Source: Paulinella micropora (Eukaryota; Cercozoa; Imbricatea; Euglyphida; Paulinellidae). Taken from it: a stretch of 64,000 nt of DNA. The stretch is from assembly GCA_019918135.1 (NCBI GenBank), contig WBZZ01000752.1, positions 17,501-81,500 on the forward strand, in the 5' to 3' direction. Of this stretch, positions 55,542 through 64,000 are shown piece by piece. Below the pieces are notes generated by a model. The model ran no database searches. It was not told the origin of the DNA and was given only the letters and a program-made list of their open reading frames with translations. Each line of letters opens with the position of its first letter. Position 1 is the stretch's first letter. Both the position numbers and the translations under genes were made by a program.

Positions 55542-57361
55542 CGGGAGGAAAGAGGGAGGAGGAGAAGAGAAAGAAGGAGATAAAAACTGTTCTTTTTAAT
55601 CCGACAGTCACAGTTATGCCTACTGTTGCTGAACAGGATACGAACGGTTCCGTTCCTCCTAGACGTGAAGTTGAAGGCACACAGCCTCACAAGCCTCAAG
55701 GTAAGCATTTGCTAGTTCATCCTTCGAGAGCTAATATGATAAATGATGCGAATAGGAAGGCGAAGAAGGCGATGGAGGAGAGGAAGCCGCAACTGAAGGC
55801 TAGGTCTCCGCCTACGAAGAAGCAGCGGACCGTTCCTCCGCCAAAGGACGCAACCGTCTCTACTGTAGACAAGTGTACATCTAGTGTACCGGACTCTGTC
55901 AAGCGGACACTTGAGATACCGGAAGCCCCGGAGACTCAAGAAGTTAAGTTGGAGGAAAAGAGGGAAGAACGGAAGGAGGACAAGGAACTTGAGCTTAGAC
56001 TCAAAACCCTAGAACAAAAAATTCATGTGCTAGCGGCTAGTATACATAGACCGGACGCGCTATGCTACACTGACCTCTTTTGTGAAACTTTACAAACCAC
56101 ATTAAAAGTTGGTAATGATACGATGGCGAATATTAATATTGTCGGCCAGAAGTTTTTGAATAGTCACCGGACATGGGTTGACAAAAATATTAGAAAAACA
56201 AAGGGGACCCTAAAAGGGGTAGGCAGCCGTACGGAAATTACGGGCATCGTCACATTAATTTTCAAATTGAAATCCGGTCGAGTATATCGTGCGGACCTCT
56301 ATGTTGTCCCCGATTACCACGGTTCAATCCTGCTGTCGTATGACCAATTGGCTACGATGGGGGCAGTGATCGATTGCGCCGCACGGCGAGTAATTTATGG
56401 AGTGAAGAATGGAGAGAAGGAGGATATTAATCCGATGACTGCTACTGACTCATACGAGGCTTTTGAGCTGAGTCTAGCAACGGAGAGAAAAAGGTTGGCC
56501 TTCGTACATGAGGTAACTGAAGCCTATGTACACCCCTATGTCACAGTGCCGGACGAACTGTCCTGGACCGACAATGGGGAGACGGAGATGCAGGCGTATA
56601 CGGTTACGATTCCCGCATGGGACAAAAAGTCTATTGATGACTTAATCGTAGCGCGTAATGAGGAGATAATATGTGTTGCGAAACAGTGCCCGTCGTTGGC
56701 CAGATTCGCAGAAGGTGGTGGGGCAGATGTCCATATTACTAATGGCTACTGTTACCACGCAAAGATGTCAGATGAAAAGAGAGAGGCGTTTGTGCCAAGG
56801 AGGAAGGGGCGTATCCCCGATACTCCAGAGGATGACATTAAAACTTTTATCACGAACTTTTGGGGCGATGTGCCTACCTGGCCGCGCTCATTAACTGAAG
56901 TGAAAAAGTGTCTACGGACTCTATTTGAGATTAACAAGCCGTATACTGTCATTCTGCCGTACAATGAGAAGGCGATATGGGCACAGGAGATAAGGGACCG
57001 GCTTATTGATCATCCTATACCGGTTCCCTCTCGCAAGCAACAGTTAGTGGTGGCTTGTCGACTCGGGTCTCGGGAGCAGAGCAGTGCATACAAGCAAAAG
57101 CTCAGAGCCCAGGACAAGTTGAAATTGATACCTCAAGCTTTCACATGCTTTGATGGTTTCTACACCCGTAAGGCTCCGATACAATACGCGAACCTTATTG
57201 ATATGCTTGTCGGACTCGGTCATGATGATGAGCCGGACACAGTCACGTATGAACGGACGGGACTGGACGATTTGTCCGAGGAAGATTTGAGTTTGGAGGA
57301 GGACTTAGCGCCCCTCAAAGAACCTGATCGACAGGATCGTCTCGCAGATCGGAATGCCTAG
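55538..57361 (+). CDS. pol: Gypsy-B protease region and linker, truncated pol
   Basis: This is a 607-codon ORF starting at an ATG that overlaps the preceding stop by ATGA. After a Lys/Pro-rich N-terminus and a coiled-coil-like stretch (KREERKEDKELELRLKTLEQK), residues about 185-290 look like a retropepsin-type domain: VGNDTMANINIVGQKF, GRVYRADLYVVPDYHGSILL and LATMGAVIDCAARRVIY. The catalytic triplet would be D-T-M, not D-T/S-G, so activity is doubtful. The rest is the linker shared with Gypsy-A (WDKKSIDDLIVARNEEIICV onward). The ORF ends where the large deletion joins integrase sequence out of frame. Confidence 0.7.
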   Translation: MTGGKREEEKRKKEIKTVLFNPTVTVMPTVAEQDTNGSVPPRREVEGTQPHKPQGKHLLVHPSRANMINDANRKAKKAMEERKPQLKARSPPTKKQRTVPPPKDATVSTVDKCTSSVPDSVKRTLEIPEAPETQEVKLEEKREERKEDKELELRLKTLEQKIHVLAASIHRPDALCYTDLFCETLQTTLKVGNDTMANINIVGQKFLNSHRTWVDKNIRKTKGTLKGVGSRTEITGIVTLIFKLKSGRVYRADLYVVPDYHGSILLSYDQLATMGAVIDCAARRVIYGVKNGEKEDINPMTATDSYEAFELSLATERKRLAFVHEVTEAYVHPYVTVPDELSWTDNGETEMQAYTVTIPAWDKKSIDDLIVARNEEIICVAKQCPSLARFAEGGGADVHITNGYCYHAKMSDEKREAFVPRRKGRIPDTPEDDIKTFITNFWGDVPTWPRSLTEVKKCLRTLFEINKPYTVILPYNEKAIWAQEIRDRLIDHPIPVPSRKQQLVVACRLGSREQSSAYKQKLRAQDKLKLIPQAFTCFDGFYTRKAPIQYANLIDMLVGLGHDDEPDTVTYERTGLDDLSEEDLSLEEDLAPLKEPDRQDRLADRNA

Positions 57362-58235
57362 AAAAATATGTTCTGATCGAGGTTCTGACTTTAATAATGA
57401 AGTCATCGACAGACTATCTAAGTACTACGGGATGAAATGGCAACATGTTACTGCCTATAACCCGAGAGCGAATGGCAAGATCGAGCGGGTACATAGACCT
57501 CTCAAAGCCTCGCTTAAGATGTACTGTATGAAGAAGGAGAATCAGAGAGCCTGGGTGGAGGCAGCACCTTCATTTGCCTTTGCAATGAACTGTCTACCCT
57601 CATCGGCATTAGGAGGAGCCAGGAGCTCAGTCTCGCCATATCAATTGGTTTACGGCCGAGAGCCTAATATCCCAACCTCGCTTCTGCATCCAAAGGACAC
57701 TTGGGCAGATGAGGATGAGTTGTTCGGGATGAGGCTAAGAGCGAAGATGGAGGCGGAGCAAATAGTTGCGGCGCATAGGGAGGCGGAGCGCAGAAAGACT
57801 GATGCACAAGGAGTGCGACAAGCGCACTTAGATCAAGTCCGTTTCCGGGTTGGGGATATTGTACTCCTGTACCATCCTCAAGTACCCAAGGGGGTTAGCT
57901 CTAAGCTGTTTACCCACTGGAAAGGACCATACCAGATTATGGAGCAGATGGGACCTCTGAACTATAAGATCAGGGGTAGAGGGAAGGTGCAAATTGTGAA
58001 TGTTCGAAGGCTGATCAAATATGACCCCTTCTTACTCGAGGATGAATCCGTTGAGGAGGCGTTGAAACGGATGAAGGAGGATTTCAAAGAGGTACCGCCT
58101 ATCAGTAAGGAGGATACCTTAGAGGAGGAGAATGCCTATCGGGCACCTGTCTCGGAGAAGGAGGAGACGAGAAGGAGAGCAAGGAAGACTCAAACCGCAA
58201 AAGCGCGGCGGGGACTCAGTCTAAGGCCCCCATAG
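57322..58235 (+). CDS. pol: Gypsy-B integrase C-terminal half
   Basis: After the deletion junction the frame LIDRIVSQIGMPRK continues with KICSDRGSDFNNEVIDRLSK (second catalytic Asp), AYNPRANGKIERVHRPLKAS (catalytic Glu), FAMNCLPSSALGG, SPYQLVYGREPNIP and the GPY/F module LFTHWKGPYQIMEQMGPLNY. The HHCC domain and first Asp are deleted. No ATG at the junction. It ends in another frame from its C-terminal extension. Confidence 0.75.
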
Positions 58236-58909
58236 TCCGCGGCGGTACAAAGGAGAAGTTCACGGAGGCGCAGAGGAGGAGAGCGCAAAATGACCTTATC
58301 TTCGACCAACCGAGGAAGGTGGCGAGATCGACGCGAGCGACGGATGTCCATGGAGGAGGAGAAGAGAAGGACACTAACCCAAACGCGGGTAATGTGGACA
58401 TTCGACATGCGCGATGGAAGGAAGGCGAGGCGATTGCGACCATCAAGTGGGTCCGAGACGCTTTTTATCTGTTGAGACCGGCAGAATCTCATGTTGCCGA
58501 TGACACTCTCTCAGATCTTTATCTCATGCGAGCTGTGGCGGTCCCGCAGACTACACGGGCAGCGCGGACATCGAAGAGATCCTCAGCAAAAACGATACAA
58601 CCGGTACTCCATTTCTGGAGAAGCATGGACCCTGTTGAGGATCCAAAAGCTAGACAATACTTACCGGTATACAAAGACGCGAAAGATCTCGAGACTTGGG
58701 ATGACACTATTACCACTCGAGACAAAGACCACACTGCGTGGACTATTCAGTCACTGCCTAGGGGAGTGCTTGACATTCCTTTTGACTTATCATTGGGCGC
58801 CATCCCTAACAAAATATGGGACATTCTTGAGGAGTCAAAGTTTGACTTGACTTTTGTTGGCGGCCCGCCACCTGGCAAAGGGGTTCGCGCAAGGCGACGA
58901 AGGCAGTAA
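58160..58909 (+). CDS. Gypsy-B C-terminal pol extension
   Basis: An open frame from about 58160 reads KEDSNRKSAAGTQSKAPIV, EAQRRRAQNDLIFDQPRK, NAGNVDIRHARWKEGEAIAT, WVRDAFYLLRPAESHVADDT, FWRSMDPVEDPKARQYLPVY and PRGVLDIPFDLSLGAIPNKI, ending GVRARRRRQ. Gypsy-A has the same segment. In Gypsy-A the matching text ISAVGTQSKSP is in frame with integrase, so the extension was probably the C-terminus of the pol polyprotein, now separated by frameshifts. I do not recognise a known domain. Confidence 0.65.
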   Translation, partial: GGDEKESKEDSNRKSAAGTQSKAPIVRGGTKEKFTEAQRRRAQNDLIFDQPRKVARSTRATDVHGGGEEKDTNPNAGNVDIRHARWKEGEAIATIKWVRDAFYLLRPAESHVADDTLSDLYLMRAVAVPQTTRAARTSKRSSAKTIQPVLHFWRSMDPVEDPKARQYLPVYKDAKDLETWDDTITTRDKDHTAWTIQSLPRGVLDIPFDLSLGAIPNKIWDILEESKFDLTFVGGPPPGKGVRARRRRQ

Positions 58910-59715
58910 GTGACATTTTTTTCTTTTATCACGCGTCGGACATTGAAAGCTGCATGTGGATTAATCTCATAGTGCCCATGTCAGATCATGTCTTATTAAA
59001 ATATTTTTATACCATTGTTGTTACTTGGCATTTTTATCGCAACATATGAGTGCGAAGGTCAATCGGCAAATGGATACGACACCGTAGAAGGGGATCGCTT
59101 GTGAGTTTAGCGATGGTGTTCCTGGTACGACCCTGCTTCAAGTATCCAGGGTGATGTTCTCAATATATGTTCTCATAGTAGACATATTAAATATTTTTTT
59201 CTTTGGATATACTTAATATCGTCATACCAGCACGGTCCGTCTCTACTTGTGTCGGTTTATCGCATGGTCGGGTTCACTCACACCGGCTTTGGATATAGTT
59301 ATTAGGACTGGCCCCCTAGTACTATATTAAGGTAACTGATTGAAAACAATGGTATGTTATTAAAAGACAATGTATTTACTGATCGGAAGTGTTTTTAGAG
59401 AAGGAGAAAAAATTATAATACTGCTTTTATTTTAATAGTAATACTATTTGTTCTTGACATACTGCCTCAGGATTAAGTTACGGGGGGGACAACGAGTGCG
59501 GAAGGAGGAGTTTTTTTTATTTATTTACAAATAATGAGGCTAGAGATTTACAGTTGACGCGTGTCTGGTGTAGGCGTTTTATTTATCCACTGCACCGTCT
59601 ATCCGTGGGTTAATGCACTTAGTTGCAACACCCCGTAGCGTTTGTGCAGAAAAGAAATCAGCAGCTATATGACGAAAATATTGCATATTTCCGTCATAAA
59701 AACGGGAAGGAGTAC
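58910..59715 (+). other. Gypsy-B 3' untranslated region and polypurine tract
   Basis: It contains the 39-base block shared with Gypsy-A (59291-59329) and ends CGTCATAAAAACGGGAAGGAGTAC before the LTR; AAAAACGGGAAGGAG is a likely polypurine tract. No ORF. Confidence 0.65.
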
Positions 59716-59928
59716 TGTAGGCATCACCCCCCGGATAGCCGGTAAAAAGTACAGTTTTTCGGGTGTCAGGTGCACCTAGTTTTTTTCCCAGTATTTCAAT
59801 ATCGTTTGGCCGGATTTGACCTAATGCCATTTTAACCGTGGTCTGTGGCCGCTTTCTTTTTCGGCTTCACTGAGCTAATATAACGAGACATCATTCTCCT
59901 TTGGGGGATTTGTGTCTGGTTGTATAAC
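59716..59928 (+). repeat. Gypsy-B 3' LTR, 3' truncated
   Basis: It matches 52041 onward up to GTCTGGTTGTA, about 213 of 249 bases, then changes at once into nuclease coding sequence. The last 36 bases of the LTR are missing. Confidence 0.8.
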
Positions 59929-60729
59929 GCGAGCATCGAGAGTGTCTACAATGGCATACGAATACCACAAGAACCATGGGAGTTAGGGCGTGAATTTGTT
60001 CAGTTTGAGATGTTCAAAAAGTACATAAGTGAACAGAAAGGGTGGATCCCGTTCCGGACTGAATTAATTTTGTATTCAGAACGGTACATGATAGCAGGGT
60101 CGTGTGACATTGTGTTTCTAGACCCGAAAACAGGATTAGTTTATATATGTGATTGGAAACGAAGTAAACGGATTTGGGAACGCTCATTCCAAGGCTTGAC
60201 AGGGTTGGGACCTTGGGATGATCTATCAGATTGCAACCTTGCACACTACCACCTGCAGTTGAATGCATACCGTTTTCTGTTTGAAGCACAAGTTGGCAAG
60301 AAGGTAAGTGGCATGTATCTAGCGGTATTTCATCCAGGACAGGAACATTATAAGTTTTTGTCCGTTCCTGATTATTCCAAGAAGATCTCAACTTGCTTCG
60401 GTATTCGTCGTTTACATCTGCTGCAGAAGTGCATTACCAAGTTGCGTGTGTTGGTGGATCAGGACAGGCAAATTGCCCTGCAACATTGTTTGTTATTAGA
60501 TTGCTTGAGATGTGACGTCAAGCTGTCTTGTTGGCGTGCAGTAAGCGATGCAAACAATAAGCAACAGAGGAGGCAGGCATGGGAAAAGCTAGTGATTCCA
60601 ACTGTCCTGGATGAAGACATACCACGGAAAGCTTTACAATGTTGGGTTGGTATAGGTCATCAGCAAACAGAGGTGGAGATAGTAACTAGTTTGAACATAC
60701 CAGATGGGTGCAGAGTTTTTGGACTCTGA
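59929..60729 (+). pseudogene. PD-(D/E)XK nuclease, 5' truncated by LTR junction
   Basis: The open frame begins at the LTR end with NASIESVYNGIRIPQEPW, matching the H-x-x-I-E-x-Y-N-G start of a nuclease family seen in protists and their viruses, with Asn where His is expected. FRTELILYSERYMIAGSCDIVF and VYICDWKRSKRIWE supply the catalytic Asp and the D-W-K of the PD-(D/E)XK fold (Cas4/YqaJ-like). LAHYHLQLNAYRFLFEAQVG is the conserved helix with Gln. The C-terminal third is not recognised. About 267 residues remain after loss of the N-terminus. No ATG precedes it, so it is probably non-functional unless spliced to an upstream exon. Confidence 0.7.
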
Positions 60730-60765
60730 GACACTAGCAAACTATGAGTCATTTACCTCTTTTTT

Positions 60766-61760
60766 TATGTTATATGTGGTAAACATTTCAAGATGCACCA
60801 AGTTTGCACAATAAAATTACAGTTTGCTGAATCAGCATAGTGTGGCAAGGCCGATAGTATTAACATCGGCCTTGCCGTACTGTACTGATGTTTCACGTTG
60901 AGAATATATACAAACAAATTATTTTTAGGTTTGCAACTGTGTTCGCGCTCGTGAGTATTGTATGTCAACAATTATTCTCTAACTTGCCTAAATTCACGTT
61001 AAATCCACTATTTTGATGAGAATAATTTTTGATTTACGTCTTTTTTTAAATGTTATATGTGGTAAACATTTCAAGATGCACCAAGTTTGCACAATAAAAT
61101 TACAGTTTGCTGAATCAGAAGTGTGTGGCAAGGCCGATAGTATTAACATCGGCCTTGCCGTACTGTATTGATGTGTCACGTTGAGAACATATACAAATAA
61201 ATTATTTTTAGGTTTGCAACTGTGTTCGCGCTCGTGAGTATTGTATGTCAGCGATTATTCTCTAACTCCCCTAAATTCACGTTAAATCCACTATTTTGAT
61301 GAGAATAATTGTTGACTGCCTATGTCGACATCGTGAGTACTGTATTTGCCTAGATATTTTGTTCTTTCTAAAGTAAGATATATTCAGGCAAAACGCGATA
61401 TGGATGTTGTATATGCTAAACATTTCGTTAGTAGCAAGTTGACACAATAACTTACAGTTTGCTGAACCAGCATAGTGTGGCAAGGCCAATGACAATAACA
61501 TTGGCTTTGCTGTACTGTCCTGATAGATTGCACAATAAGTTGCAAGGTGATGGCGTAGCGTTCAAATCATACATATTTCCAAGAAATCATAGTCAATATA
61601 TAATAATATTGTATGGAAAGTAAACTTTCAAGTTTACTGACTTATCAATATATATACTTTCTTCGCAATATGTATGAGACGGTACCGTTTGCTAAATTAG
61701 CATAGTGCAGCAATGTACTCAGATCGGTTTTGCTGTACTGTACTAATCAAAGTGGATTGA
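60766..61760. repeat. Degenerate tandem repeats with conserved hairpins
   Basis: Copies start near 60766 and 61043 (about 270 bases, nearly identical), with diverged partial copies near 61400 and 61675. Each holds TACAGTTTGCTGAA followed by a hairpin. Copies 1 and 2 have GGCAAGGCCGAT, a loop AGTATTAAC, ATCGGCCTTGCC (60844-60876; 61127-61159). Copy 3 has GCAAGGCCAATG, a loop, CATTGGCTTTGC (61480-61510), where stem changes on both sides keep pairing. Copy 4 is imperfect. Confidence 0.8.
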
Positions 61761-61990
61761 ATTCTGTGACAATGTCTTTTCCGATGTATAAGCTTTGATT
61801 GACATGGGACGACGGTGGTTAGTGAAGTTAGGATTGATCGTTATTGTGTTCCAGAGTCGTTAGTCACCATCTTATCAGAGTGTGTTTGATAATATTTATT
61901 AATGTATGAGTAACTGTGTTTTTCGTTGTTGCTGTTGTAATATCGTTGTATTTTATATAGGTGAAACAGTGTTATTTTGATAAAGTGAAT

Positions 61991-63175
61991 ATGTCTCGCT
62001 CGCGATTTATTGCGGACGAAGCGTCTGGTGACTCAGGTGAAGATTCACCTGGTGATCAAGGTTCAGACAGTGAAGCAGGAAGTATCGGTGACTTTGTGGC
62101 AGAAGAACAGAAGTTAGGAGGGAAGGATAATTTTAATCATTGTTTGGTTGATAACAAGATTGAAGAAGAAGACGACAAGCTGCTGGAGGAGGAAGGACTG
62201 CAATGGCTACACACAGGTTTGACAAATTATACACAATTTGTTGTTGTTACATATTATTAGTTAATTTATCATGACTGTGTTTTTGGTGCGTAGCACTTGG
62301 AGGATTTAGAGGTTCGTTCTCAATGTGGCGATGAAGCTGATGAAGCTAGTAGCGATGGCAACATGCGAGGGGAAGGGGCAATAGGGTTTGTGCCTACCCA
62401 ACATGCAGAAACATTTCAGTTGAATGAGCAGTATGTATTCACCATGCAGCAGAAGTTTGCAGCGAAATACAAAGGGACATCAAAAGTTTCCTGACGATGC
62501 AGTATGGTACAAGCAGACTGAACTAGAAAGTTTTGTTTCTAGTCATGCTTTGTTTCGGATCTCTGACGAGGTGATACGGAAGAGAAAAGAATTATACGAA
62601 ACCATGCTAGCTAGTGCTAGCAGTGCAAGCACTACTGCTGATTCAAAACTGCATTTAGGAACTTTGCATGACAAATTTCTTCGCAAGCGAAAGAAGAACA
62701 CAGAGGGGAGCGCTGAACAGAGTCCAAGAGGAAAGAAACGAAAAAAGAAAACAGCCAACAAAACAAAAAGCAAAACCAGACGATCATCAAAGAAGTTGAA
62801 AGACAAAAAGGAACCGAAGTCGGAGAACAAGAAGCAACATAAGTCGGAAAATAAGCAGCAACAGGGCAAAACAAAAAAGGGCAAACACAGGAGAAAGCGT
62901 GTGCGGGCACGTCAGGAAGAAGCACAGCGTATGGCCGACAAGAGAATGCGGACACTGATAGATTTGTGGAATAACGATAAGAAGAATGAAGAATCTGGTA
63001 CTTCTTTCTCTTAGACTTTCTAAGAACTATATATTCTTAAACAACACATCTACATTAGTTACCTTACGTAACGATACGTACTGACGTTTTTTTGCAGGAG
63101 AAGGAGAGTGCAGTCAAGCACATTATGAAGAAGCGCAGCCGGTGGTTGAAAACGCTAACCAGACGCTTGTAGGTA
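61991..63175 (+). pseudogene. Spliced gene for acidic/basic nuclear-type protein, one frameshift
   Basis: The ATG at 61991 opens MSRSRFIADEASGDSGED, a Ser/Asp/Glu-rich N-terminus. A 54-base intron (62240-62293, GT...TAG) restores phase to HLEDLEVRSQCGDEADEASS. At CAAAAG (about 62482) one extra A shifts the frame; the next frame continues FPDDAVWYKQTELESFVSSH and then a very Lys-rich tail (KKRKKKTANKTKSKTRRSSK) that looks like nuclear localisation sequence. A second intron (62998-63097, GT...TTTTTTTGCAG) leads to GEGECSQAHYEEAQPVVENA. An acidic start plus Lys-rich middle suggests a chromatin or viral DNA-associated protein; family not identified. Its neighbour is the nuclease gene, so both may belong to one element. 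Confidence 0.45.
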
Positions 63176-64000
63176 TGCGGGACGAGAAGAAGAACAAACA
63201 ATCAGATCCTTTCTCCCCCCTCTCCCTTATCTTCCCGCTCCCTCCTCCCTCCGAAGGGGGAGGGAGTGCGCAAGACTTGTCATTTGCGCAACAAAAGAAA
63301 ATTCTGGTGCGCTTTTTTTTTGCGGGAAAACATATGTTACCCCCCGAGGAAAGAAACCAAAGCACTAATTGTCTTAGTCCCCGTCTGAGACTCGGGAGCG
63401 ATTTTCTTAATAAAAACTCGACAGTCTTACACTTGTCTCTAAAAACTAGGAGAGAGAAAGGGAAGGGGAAGGGCAGAGCGCGCTATGAATGCACAAAAAA
63501 ATGTAGTTTAAAAAGTCTCGACAAGGGAGAAGGGAAGAGAGAGGGGGAGGTGTGTCAAGTATTTTTTTTAGCTTTTGCGCCCTTCCCTCTCTGTCTCTCT
63601 GGCTCTCTCTGTTGTAAAGCCAGGGTGTGCTGGGCCGCGCTTTGGCTATGACCAAGTTGCCACAGTTAGACCTTGGCCTCTGCCCCCCCCCCCCCTGACA
63701 CCCAGAATTCGGTGCCTGGTCTAGCCGGCAGAGGTCGGTGGCCGGGGACAGCTGCAGCGAATCGGCGCCTGGTCTAGCTGGCAGAAGTTGGTAGCCAGGA
63801 CCAGCTGCAAGAACTCGAGGCTTAGATAGCGCAGCCACGCCTCTGGCTTACCCTTCGGTTTTAGCATAGAAAAATCGTGAGTTATTTCTGCCAGTGTCAA
63901 AAAGCCCGGCTTGCTTTCTACCAAAAAGCCTTTTCGAAATAAACGGGATTCAGCTAACTCGATGCTCTTGGCAGAACCTGAATCTGGGTGCCAAAAGTTG
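63176..64000. other. No confident gene; tandem duplication and possible LTR end
   Basis: The frame after the last exon enters pyrimidine/purine-rich DNA (CTCCCTCCTCCCTCCGAAGG and GGGAGGGAG). A 53-base unit (TCGG.GCCTGGTCTAGC.GGCAGA) is duplicated at about 63709 and 63759. AATAAACGGGATTCAGC (63938) and the end GGGTGCCAAAAGTTG resemble an LTR R-U5 region, but no partner copy is in the window. Confidence 0.35.

Larger units (their letters stand above)
52041..59928 (+). mobile_element. Gypsy-B, internally deleted Ty3/gypsy element
   Basis: It has a 5' LTR, primer site, gag, nucleocapsid, protease-linker region, integrase second half, C-terminal extension, 3' untranslated region and a 3'-truncated LTR. 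Compared with Gypsy-A, it lacks everything between the linker after APLKEP and the middle of integrase (LIDRIVSQIGMPRK), that is, RT, RNase H and the integrase zinc domain. It cannot encode its own reverse transcription, but gag to protease remain open. Confidence 0.88.

Noticed and set aside
42425..59830. A short ORF that looks conserved at 42425-42658, 51523-51630 and 59579-59830 (ending YPGGDAYSTPSRFYDG in two)
   Set aside because: All three lie antisense across the gypsy LTR and its purine tract; the similarity is explained by LTR homology.
60766..61760. Integrated circular Rep-encoding DNA virus
   Set aside because: Only a hairpin resembling an origin is seen; no HUH endonuclease or superfamily 3 helicase is encoded nearby.

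Overview
This is nuclear DNA of a eukaryote, most likely a unicellular alga or other protist. It has GT-AG introns, a tRNA-derived SINE, Ty1/copia and Ty3/gypsy LTR retrotransposons, abundant (ATT)n, (GA)n, (ATGT)n and (GATA)n microsatellites, and a decayed Polinton-like virus (PLV) insertion. I cannot name the species. Almost no intact host gene is visible; the window is mobile-element and virus-derived sequence in several layers of nesting.

Region 1 (1-9.6 kb) is an endogenous PLV-like island. It carries a HIRAN-domain protein, a small basic protein, a protein-primed family B DNA polymerase with an internal deletion, a class 3 lipase, an ExoX-C-like small protein, a large virion-protein gene broken by one TAG codon, a double-jelly-roll-type major capsid protein with a frameshift, and a penton-like fragment. 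A roughly 170-bp sequence, each time preceded by AGTGATGATCACT-type palindromes, occurs twice in direct orientation (1801 and 4834). It looks like two left ends of the element, the second cutting into the lipase gene. Arrays of 21-bp palindromic repeats in opposite orientations lie further left (262-345 and 528-653).

Region 2 (9.5-25.1 kb) holds an unidentified decayed minus-strand gene, then a plus-strand copia element (Copia-2, about 10.6-23.65 kb) split by a minus-strand copia element (Copia-1, 12021-18622). Copia-1 has 294-bp LTRs and an AGCAG target duplication. Removing it restores the Copia-2 reading frame. Two minisatellites follow (23.66-25.09 kb).

Region 3 (25.5-42.8 kb) is a 5'-truncated gypsy element (Gypsy-A). 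Its reverse transcriptase is split by Copia-3 (26884-34895, 438-bp LTRs, AGGAT duplication), and its 3' untranslated region is split by a block of eight SINEs chained through (ATT)n tails. It ends in an LTR at 42553-42792. Six more SINEs in the opposite orientation lie at 43.87-45.66 kb.

Region 4 (45.7-51.4 kb) is gene-poor, simple-repeat-rich DNA with one possible host exon remnant. A solo gypsy LTR lies at 51413-51628.

Region 5 (52.0-59.9 kb) is Gypsy-B, a second member of the Gypsy-A family with nearly intact gag, nucleocapsid and protease regions, but with most of RT, all of RNase H and the first half of integrase deleted. Its 3' LTR abuts a 5'-truncated PD-(D/E)XK nuclease gene (59.93-60.73 kb). 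Conserved hairpin repeats follow (60.8-61.7 kb), then an intron-containing gene for an acidic/basic protein (61.99-63.2 kb).

The most notable signals are a MYND zinc finger plus a conserved upstream domain built into three separate copia elements, a noncanonical RT catalytic motif ([R/K]-T-D-D) shared by two of them, the tandem PLV ends, SINE chains joined at (ATT)n tails, and covarying hairpins beside the nuclease gene.
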